Source: Clostridiales bacterium (GTDB taxonomy: Bacteria; Bacillota; Clostridia; Christensenellales; JAISNN01). From it: DNA of 7,230 bases. Location of the stretch: assembly GCA_031273965.1 (NCBI GenBank), contig JAISQX010000193.1, positions 1 through 7,230 of the forward strand. The letters are read 5' to 3'. Below the pieces are notes generated by a model. The model was not told the DNA's origin. It was given only the letters and a program-made list of their open reading frames with translations, and searched no databases. Each line of letters starts with the position of its first letter. Position 1 is the stretch's first letter. Of this stretch, positions 1 through 4,214 are shown piece by piece. A program made the translations under genes and the position numbers.

Positions 1-393
1 CTTATAGCATTTACTCTCCCCGGAATACCGTCGATTTATTACGGCGACGAGGCGGGGCTTATGGGGTTTGAGGATCCTTTGAATCGAGCTCCGTATCCGT
101 ACGGACGGGAAAATACGGAGCTTCTGAGCCATTACGGAATCTTGGGAAAATTCCGAACCGAATACAAGAATTTTTTTGATACCGTAGTCTTTGTAAATCA
201 TCCGTGTTTATTGGTATACAAAATTGCTTGCGGAAACGTCGAAGTTGTGATAAATTGCGGCGAGCAAGACGCGGAGTTTACTATGGATATGACGAGCAAA
301 GATTATTTTTCGAAAAAAATATTTGAAAAACATCAAAAAATCTTACTTAAAAGCGGAGAATATTTGCTTTTACAGACAAATTATGAGATATAA
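1..393 (+). CDS. GH13 alpha-amylase-family glycosidase, C-terminal fragment (5' end outside window)
   Basis: Reading frame 1 is open from the first base to a TAA and gives the last 130 residues of a longer enzyme. It begins in a hallmark of neopullulanase/maltogenic-amylase-type GH13 proteins: PGIPSIYYGDEAGL (residues 7-20 of the fragment), then GFEDPLNRAPYPYGRE. In this family that segment forms the end of the (beta/alpha)8 barrel, just after the last catalytic aspartate, which lies outside the window. The remaining ~85 residues are strand-rich and fit the usual C-terminal beta-sandwich domain. Such enzymes hydrolyse alpha-glucan or maltodextrin linkages. Whether it is secreted, and its exact substrate, cannot be judged without the N-terminus. 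An internal ATG at 61 is not the true start because the conserved motif begins upstream. I see no strong terminator in the 71 bp before the next gene. Confidence 0.95.
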   Translation, partial: LIAFTLPGIPSIYYGDEAGLMGFEDPLNRAPYPYGRENTELLSHYGILGKFRTEYKNFFDTVVFVNHPCLLVYKIACGNVEVVINCGEQDAEFTMDMTSKDYFSKKIFEKHQKILLKSGEYLLLQTNYEI

Positions 394-430
394 ACTTCCG
401 TCATGAAATTTTTTTCTTCGGATTAACCGA

Positions 431-459
431 GTATATATTATTTAAAAAAGGCAATAATC
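431..459 (+). promoter_or_regulatory. Candidate forespore (sigma F/G-type) promoter of the small gene at 465
   Basis: GTATA (431-435) matches the sigma F -35 consensus GYWTA. After 14 bases comes GGCAATAATC (450-459), which fits the -10 consensus GGNRANAHTR at 9 of 10 positions. The spacer is about one base shorter than usual. The expected transcription start, about 7 bases after the -10, falls on or next to the ATG at 465, so the message would have almost no leader. The background is AT-rich, so a chance match is possible. Confidence 0.35.
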
Positions 460-464
460 GCGGC

Positions 465-839
465 ATGGTAAAGTTAAAAAAGATTTTTACCGCCGCGATT
501 TTATTTTTGTGTCTCTTTGATTACCGAGTGCGCGGATTGAGTGATTTTATGACGGAGTTTGAAAATGTCGAGTATACATACGGGCGTTTTCTCATAGACG
601 AAAAAAGCTATTCCGAAACAGTCGTCATAAATAAAGGCGCGGATTACGAGAGCGTATTAATGATTCTCAAGGTAAACGTAGTAAAGGAAGAGCGCGTCGG
701 CGGAATGCGAATTTGTTTCGGATATGTAAACGGACTCGACGGTCTGTATTTTTTTGAGGGACGGTTTATTAATATTCAGATAGTCGACAACGGAAGCTGT
801 ATTCTGGTCGGCTCCCCGTATATTGCGGGAGGATTTTAG
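465..839 (+). CDS. Small exported or membrane-anchored protein, possibly YwmB-like (C-terminal half)
   Basis: This 124-residue protein has a basic N-terminus (KLKK) and a hydrophobic segment at about residues 7-18, a signal peptide or membrane anchor with no clear lipobox. The rest is a mixed alpha/beta domain. The C-terminus (N-I-Q near residue 104, then V-G-S-P-Y-I and a terminal G-F) resembles my recollection of the end of YwmB proteins, an extracytoplasmic family near sporulation and ATP-synthase genes in Bacillus. YwmB is usually about twice this length, so this would be a shortened form; the assignment is tentative. The SpoIIQ-like gene starts 138 bp downstream on the same strand, and in Bacillus ywmB and spoIIQ are in the same neighbourhood. 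ATG 465 is the only start that keeps the hydrophobic segment, yet it lacks a well-placed Shine-Dalgarno; AAAAGG lies about 13 bases away. Confidence 0.6.
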   Translation: MVKLKKIFTAAILFLCLFDYRVRGLSDFMTEFENVEYTYGRFLIDEKSYSETVVINKGADYESVLMILKVNVVKEERVGGMRICFGYVNGLDGLYFFEGRFINIQIVDNGSCILVGSPYIAGGF

Positions 840-922
840 CGGGATTGTCGCGGTGTATACTTTTTTTGCAAGAGATTAAGTCTTGATTGCGTCCGAAAAA
901 AAATAAAAAAAATGAAAACGAA

Positions 923-952
923 GTATAAAATTCAAAACGCCGGTACATAATT
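923..952 (+). promoter_or_regulatory. Candidate sigma F/G promoter of the SpoIIQ-like gene
   Basis: GTATA (923-927) is followed after exactly 18 bases by CATAATT (946-952). This matches the sigma G pattern GHATR-N18-CATNHTA except for the last base. The same block fits the sigma F pattern less well. Expected transcription start is near 959, leaving a leader of about 19 nt that contains the GGAGG at 967-971. Bacillus spoIIQ is transcribed in the forespore by sigma F, so position and type agree with the gene. The -35 is a poor match to TTGACA, which argues against sigma A. Confidence 0.45.
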
Positions 953-977
953 CTTGTAACAAAAACGGAGGAATATC

Positions 978-1607
978 ATGCAAAATCAAAATTTCATGGA
1001 AAAAGTAAAAAACTTTTTCAAAAAAAATTATTATTATGTTATCATGACGATATGCGTTTTAACCATAGGAGGAATGATAACGGCGGCTGTCTTACAATCA
1101 AACAAAAAACTCCCGCCCATTGACGAACCCGGCGATGAAACGGGAAATGTGGAGCCGGGACCTGATGAGGAAACGGGGAATACACCGGTGGTGTTCGGTA
1201 TGCCTATAGAGGCGAGTACGGGCTTTGGGCTGATATACGACGAGGATGAGCTACAATATTCGTCGTCTCAAAATCAGTGGCAAGCGCATTACGGCATAGA
1301 TTATATCGCTCCCGAGGGAACAAAGGTTTTTGCCGTGTACGACGGAGTGGTGGAGTCTATAACCACGAACGAGATTTGGGGAACGACCATAGTCATACGC
1401 CACGACGGCGACATTCGCTCTATATATCAATGTTTGAGCGGAAACCCAACCGTTTTGGTGAATCAAAAGGTTGTGACGGGACAGCAAATCGGAGCGGTAT
1501 CCTCAAGCGGATATCTGGAAGCCGACATGGGACCGCATTTACACTTCGAATTGACCGTGGCAAACGTCAATATAGACCCCACGACCTATTTTGAAGAAAA
1601 CAAGTAA
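978..1607 (+). CDS. spoIIQ: SpoIIQ-like membrane-anchored M23 (LytM-fold) protein
   Basis: This 209-residue protein has a short basic cytoplasmic tail, one membrane segment (about residues 19-39), an acidic Pro/Gly-rich linker (45-70) and a LytM/peptidase M23 domain (about 80-205). The zinc ligands are visible: H104 and D108 in AHYGID, and H189 in GPHLHFE, with H187 as a catalytic His. The other usual catalytic His, in the Y-x-H-L motif, is replaced: the protein reads YQCL (150-153) where Bacillus SpoIIQ reads YQSL. The size, single N-terminal anchor and this altered motif favour SpoIIQ over a general cell-wall endopeptidase. SpoIIQ sits in the forespore membrane and pairs with SpoIIIAH across the intermembrane space during engulfment. 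GGAGG (967-971) lies 6 bases before the ATG. A forespore-type promoter candidate lies just upstream and a terminator just downstream. A non-sporulation M23 protein is the main alternative. Confidence 0.72.
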   Translation: MQNQNFMEKVKNFFKKNYYYVIMTICVLTIGGMITAAVLQSNKKLPPIDEPGDETGNVEPGPDEETGNTPVVFGMPIEASTGFGLIYDEDELQYSSSQNQWQAHYGIDYIAPEGTKVFAVYDGVVESITTNEIWGTTIVIRHDGDIRSIYQCLSGNPTVLVNQKVVTGQQIGAVSSSGYLEADMGPHLHFELTVANVNIDPTTYFEENK

Positions 1608-1610
1608 AAG

Positions 1611-1663
1611 ATAAAAAAATAAAAAAGACTTTGGTTTTATACCTAAAGTCTTTTTTATTTTTT
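1611..1663. terminator. Bidirectional intrinsic terminator between convergent spoIIQ and ispDF
   Basis: AAAAAAGACTTT (1621-1632) pairs with AAAGTCTTTTTT (1645-1656), extended inward by GG/CC across a one-base bulge, around a TTTTATA loop. A T-rich run follows on the plus strand (to about 1663) and an A-rich run precedes it (from 1611), so it can end transcription from both sides. It lies directly between the stops of the two convergent genes. Confidence 0.9.
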
Positions 1664-1702
1664 CGGCGTAATCGGTTTTGAGCGCGGAATAAACGTTATT
1701 TT

Positions 1703-2872
1703 TTATCCGCCTAAAATCAACAGACATACGCAATGAGCGGCTATTGCCAGACCTTCGCCCACGCAGTCTATCCCTTCGTTGGTTTTTAGCGAAAGAGATA
1801 TTTGCGACGGAGAAATATTTAGGACTTTTGAGAGCGAGGAGATAATCGCATCGACATACGGCGAAAGCTTAGGGCGTTCGGCTATGAGAACGCAGGATAT
1901 ATTGATTATCAAAAACCCCTTGTCATATATTAGTCGCGCGACTTTTTCCAACAGAGCTACGCTTGATATATCCTTGTATTTTTTATCCGTATCGGGGAAT
2001 AGCGTGCCGATGTCCTTGTTCCCGGACGCCGAGAGCAGAGCGTCGATAATGCCGTGCGTCAGTACGTCGGCGTCGCTGTGACCGTCGAGTCCTTTGTCGT
2101 ACGGGATATCCGTACCGCCCAAAATAAGCTTTCGTCCTTCCGCAAGCCTGTGTATGTCGTAACCGTTACCTATACGCGGGAACGCCGCAGAAACAGACGG
2201 AGCTTTGGACGCTTTGAACTGCTCCGCATCTTCGGGCAGGGTTATCTTTAGATTTGAGGGCTGTCCTTTGGTTAAGCGCACGGGCGCTATGTATTTTTCG
2301 TACAACGAAGAATCGTCGTGATAATCCGATATGTCCTTATGCGAATACGCGCGTATCAGGTCTTCTTTGATGTAGCCTTGGGGGGTTGAAACGGTAAGGT
2401 AGACGCTTCTGTCGACGGCGCGGTATACCGCGCTTCCGCCGTTAAAAGAGGTCTTTTGTTTCAAAGCGTCCATAACGGGCAGAACCGGAACGGACGAACC
2501 GTACAAAAGAGTTTCGCAAATGACGCGCTCTATCAATTCTTTTTCTATATACGGTCTGGCGGCGTCGTGAATAAGCACGGCGCCGCAATCGTCTTCTAAA
2601 AGGGAGAGCGCGCGCTTTACCGATTCGGCGCGCGTTTCGCCGCCCTCGCATATATCGACTTTTGGCGCGGAACGGAACATAAGCTTGATTTTTGAAACCT
2701 CGTCGGATTTCGCCGCGACGATTATCCTTGTAATATCGTCGGTATCTAAAAAAGCTTTCACGCAACGTTCCAACACGGTTTTTCCGTCGGCGGCCTTGAT
2801 AAAAATTTTATTTTGCTCGGCTTTTGCGCGCGTACCGCTCCCCGCCGCGGGGATAATAACGTTTATTTTCAT
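1703..2872 (-). CDS. ispDF: Bifunctional IspD-IspF: MEP cytidylyltransferase / MEcPP synthase
   Basis: This 389-residue fusion has two cytosolic MEP-pathway domains. IspD (about 1-225) joins CTP and methylerythritol 4-phosphate: the nucleotide loop PAAGSGTR (8-15) with R15 and K22, HDAARP (102-107), TPQGY (163-167), DDSSL (186-190) and SNLKIT (206-211) are all present. IspF (about 233-389) makes the cyclodiphosphate: metal ligands D239 and H241 in YDIH, H273 in GHSDADVLTH, then DIG..FPDTD (287-296), KTNEG (363-367) and a typical end GEGLAIAAH. The domains catalyse non-adjacent steps, with IspE (not in the window) between them. Such fusions are best known from alpha- and epsilonproteobacteria but also occur in some Firmicutes. 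The start is fixed because the nucleotide loop begins at residue 8. No Shine-Dalgarno precedes it: the upstream bases are almost all A/T. A weak -35-like TTGAAA (minus strand, 2920-2925) lacks a good -10. It stands alone and ends in the shared terminator. Confidence 0.98.
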   Translation of the reverse strand: MKINVIIPAAGSGTRAKAEQNKIFIKAADGKTVLERCVKAFLDTDDITRIIVAAKSDEVSKIKLMFRSAPKVDICEGGETRAESVKRALSLLEDDCGAVLIHDAARPYIEKELIERVICETLLYGSSVPVLPVMDALKQKTSFNGGSAVYRAVDRSVYLTVSTPQGYIKEDLIRAYSHKDISDYHDDSSLYEKYIAPVRLTKGQPSNLKITLPEDAEQFKASKAPSVSAAFPRIGNGYDIHRLAEGRKLILGGTDIPYDKGLDGHSDADVLTHGIIDALLSASGNKDIGTLFPDTDKKYKDISSVALLEKVARLIYDKGFLIINISCVLIAERPKLSPYVDAIISSLSKVLNISPSQISLSLKTNEGIDCVGEGLAIAAHCVCLLILGG

Positions 2873-3122
2873 AGTTTTTATTTGTGAAAAATTTTTTTAA
2901 AAAACCTTCACTAAGACCCTTTCAAAACTTTGTAGGATTAATGACGTGAGCTTTAACGATTTTCCTTCCCCGCCCGTATCGTTTTGGCGTTCTTTCATTA
3001 GGTGTTAGAGCAATACGATATGGCGCTTATTTATGCGCGGCAACGGATTTGACCGGATATTCTTTTGCCAAAGTGCAGCAAGATATGCCGCAGGCTTAAT
3101 CTTCCGTATATACGCCGGTTGA

Positions 3123-3171
3123 ATTATCGCACGCGCGTAGCTTTATAAGTATATGCCGTCCGCGCGATAAT
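3123..3171. repeat. Inverted repeat (8-bp perfect arms, 33-nt loop)
   Basis: ATTATCGC (3123-3130) is the exact reverse complement of GCGATAAT (3164-3171). Pairing can continue inward by about three GC pairs past a small bulge. No T-run follows on either strand, so it is not an intrinsic terminator. It lies between rqcP and ispDF, both on the minus strand. It could be a structured RNA element, a protein-binding site or chance. Confidence 0.5.
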
Positions 3172-3213
3172 CCGTTTATAACGAAAAACTGATAACGCGG
3201 CATTATAATTCGC

Positions 3214-3261
3214 AAAAATCTTGAGGGGGGGGGTAGAATAAAATTTGAAAATTCCCCTCAA
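3214..3261 (-). terminator. Candidate intrinsic terminator of rqcP
   Basis: Twelve bases past the rqcP stop, the minus strand reads TTGAGGGG (3261-3254), about 25 nt of loop, then CCCCTCAA (3228-3221), followed by GATTTTT. The 8-bp stem is GC-rich at its centre, but the loop is long and the T-run short, so efficiency may be modest. The loop side carries extra C from a nine-base homopolymer, allowing the stem to slide. Confidence 0.5.
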
Positions 3262-3272
3262 AACGCGCCTTT

Positions 3273-3530
3273 CTATTTTCTCGGCATCTCTCCGACTATG
3301 CGGTACATCTCTTGAGCCTGTTCTTTTTTTGGCGAAGGGTTGAGGTACAAGACCTCGATAGTGAGTATTTTTTCTCCGAAAAGGATATCCAATATGTCGC
3401 CCTCTTTTAATTCTTTCGAGGGCTTGGCGGGCTTTCCGTTTACGTTTACGCGATCCGCCGAGCAAGCGTCATTCGCGACGGAGCGGCGCCTTATCAATCG
3501 CGAAACCTTTAAAAATTTGTCCAGACGCAT
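3273..3530 (-). CDS. rqcP: RqcP (YabO/Hsp15-family) S4-domain ribosome quality-control factor
   Basis: This 85-residue protein is nearly all one S4 RNA-binding domain (about 1-62) with a short tail. It matches Bacillus RqcP (YabO) in length and along its whole sequence: MRLDKFLKVSRLI at the N-terminus, then RRR, DRVNVNGKPAKPS, and EGDILDILFGEK, with EQAQEMYRIV near the end. R2, D4 and R16, strongly conserved in the family, are present. RqcP binds stalled 50S subunits carrying peptidyl-tRNA and helps RqcH add C-terminal alanine tails that mark the unfinished chain for degradation. A good Shine-Dalgarno (AAAGGAAG on the minus strand, 3545-3538) lies 7 bases before the ATG. In Bacillus the gene lies in a mazG-rqcP-yabP-yabQ-divIC neighbourhood; here it is alone, divergent from rpoB. 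A general Hsp15-type S4 protein is the alternative but fits less well. Confidence 0.93.
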   Translation of the reverse strand: MRLDKFLKVSRLIRRRSVANDACSADRVNVNGKPAKPSKELKEGDILDILFGEKILTIEVLYLNPSPKKEQAQEMYRIVGEMPRK

Positions 3531-3918
3531 AAATTGACTTCCTTTTTATTAAGACGAACAACGGTGTCCCGATGCTCTTGCAATATTATTTTTAGATAAT
3601 GTCGGCATTCTTTTAGATATGTTTCAAAATGTCTTTCGCCGCGTCGCTTCCTTGTCCCGCGGCTTTTTAATAATTTTGAGCGGTTCTCTGCCCGTTATAG
3701 CAGCATTGTTCCGGCTTTAATTCCGCTTCCGTATCGCCGTTTTTTGGCTTCTCATAATATCTTCTCACTTACGCGCTCATGTTTGCCGTTTCATATTCGT
3801 TGTTGCCCATAATTTTTTCTCATAAAAAATAATGCGCTTCCGAACGGCGGAAAGGGGAATATAGTTATAAAAATTCAAACTTTTTACGAATTTTTTTGCA
3901 AAAAGAGAATGATTTTGC
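3531..3918. other. Intergenic region upstream of rqcP and of the rpoB promoter; no supported gene
   Basis: On the minus strand, one frame from an ATG at 3810 to a TAA at 3613 (66 codons) reads as mixed, charged protein-like sequence but is broken by TAA at 3769-3771 and 3667-3669. It has no convincing Shine-Dalgarno. It may be a gene remnant or chance. A GC-rich hairpin, GCCGCG (3638-3643) with CGCGGC (3658-3663), is followed by five T on the plus strand, yet no plus-strand gene precedes it. A short hairpin TTCCG/CGGAA sits at 3838-3852. A near-repeat TTTTAGATAATGT / TTTTAGATATGT occurs at 3590-3602 and 3611-3622. The last ~60 bases are A/T tracts that could act as an UP element for the promoter at 3919. 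I find no strong rqcP promoter. Confidence 0.6.
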
Positions 3919-3947
3919 TTGACTGTTGACATGTAATAATATATAAT
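3919..3947 (+). promoter_or_regulatory. Near-consensus sigma A promoter, probably for rpoB
   Basis: TTGACT (3919-3924) is followed after 17 bases by TATAAT (3942-3947), 11 of 12 consensus positions at ideal spacing. A/T tracts lie upstream at UP-element positions. Predicted start is near 3954. The next plus-strand gene is rpoB, so the leader would be about 260 nt. A second TTGACA at 3926-3931 is too close to the -10 to be the -35. Confidence 0.85.
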
Positions 3948-3953
3948 ATTAAA

Positions 3954-4214
3954 ATGTGTCAATATCGATAATGGTTATTTTCGCCTATTTTTCCAACAAC
4001 GGAAACAAGGCGCGGTTTTTTTGACGTTAATGATGCGCCGACAAGAAAATACCCACCGATTAATTGTACATTGTAATGAGTATGAATGTCAATAGTTTTA
4101 ATTAAAATTTTTACCCGATGCGGCGAATAAAACAAAAATCCGCGCGGCGGGATCGTTCGCAGAGGCGAAGCGAAACTTAAAAAATACATTTACAATTTTC
4201 TAAGGAGAATATTC
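3954..4214 (+). promoter_or_regulatory. Long 5' leader of rpoB
   Basis: If transcription starts near 3954, about 260 nt precede rpoB. In order they contain a terminator-like hairpin (3982-4022), a later segment GCGCC (4035-4039) that can pair instead with GGCGC at 4009-4013, a perfect 12-bp palindrome TTTTAATTAAAA (4096-4107), a CCCG/GCGG...CCGC/CGGG stem candidate (about 4113-4151), and TTCGC (4156-4160) facing two tandem GCGAA copies (4165-4174). A 17-codon ORF (3971-4024, MVIFAYFSNNGNKARFF) overlaps the first hairpin but has no ribosome site. AAGGAG (4202-4207) serves rpoB. I do not recognise a known leader family such as the L10 or T-box type. Confidence 0.5.
3982..4022 (+). terminator. 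Terminator-like hairpin (possible attenuator) in the rpoB leader
   Basis: CGCCT (3982-3986) pairs with AGGCG (4008-4012) and TTTCC (3990-3994) with GGAAA (4001-4005), separated by a small internal loop and closed by AACAAC. Seven T follow at 4016-4022, three bases after the stem. The internal loop and the 3-nt gap make it a partial terminator at best, which would suit attenuation between the promoter at 3919 and rpoB. Confidence 0.4.

Larger units (their letters stand above)
2873..3272. other. 400-bp interval without a supported gene, upstream of ispDF and downstream of rqcP
   Basis: No ORF with a start and ribosome site stands out. It holds the rqcP terminator candidate (3214-3261), a run of nine G (3225-3233), a long-loop inverted repeat (3123-3171), a 10-bp palindrome CGTATATACG (3105-3114) and a small GCGC/GCGC hairpin (3023-3038). 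One minus-strand frame runs from an ATG at 3203 to a TGA at 2922, broken only by two TAA codons (3096-3098 and 3027-3029). Its translation is not low-complexity, but a plus-strand frame over the same bases also looks protein-like, so neither is convincing. I do not recognise a known RNA family here. The ispDF promoter must lie somewhere in this interval. Confidence 0.6.

Noticed and set aside
2442..2765. 107-codon arginine-rich ORF within ispDF
   Set aside because: Low-complexity Arg-rich shadow frame of the well-supported ispDF gene on the same strand.
3204..3209. TATAAT as a plus-strand promoter
   Set aside because: No -35 match at suitable spacing and no plus-strand gene downstream before rpoB.
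3124..3465. 113-codon minus-strand ORF overlapping rqcP
   Set aside because: Most of it is an arginine/lysine-rich shadow of rqcP in another frame; the remainder crosses the rqcP terminator.
3777..3962. 61-codon minus-strand ORF over the rpoB promoter region
   Set aside because: AT-driven composition rich in Tyr, Ile, Phe and Lys, no ribosome site, and it covers the promoter; best read as non-coding.
3971..4024. 17-codon leader peptide as a real gene
   Set aside because: It overlaps the leader hairpin suggestively but has no Shine-Dalgarno and no run of regulatory codons, so I mention it only in the leader entry.
3959..4189. 76-codon minus-strand ORF opposite the rpoB leader
   Set aside because: It has no Shine-Dalgarno (the bases before its ATG are the complement of the rpoB ribosome site), no recognisable motif, and lies opposite a strong plus-strand promoter-leader arrangement.
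4191..4196. TACAAT as a second, closer rpoB promoter -10
   Set aside because: No -35-like element exists at 16-18 bases upstream, and it would place the start almost on the ribosome site.
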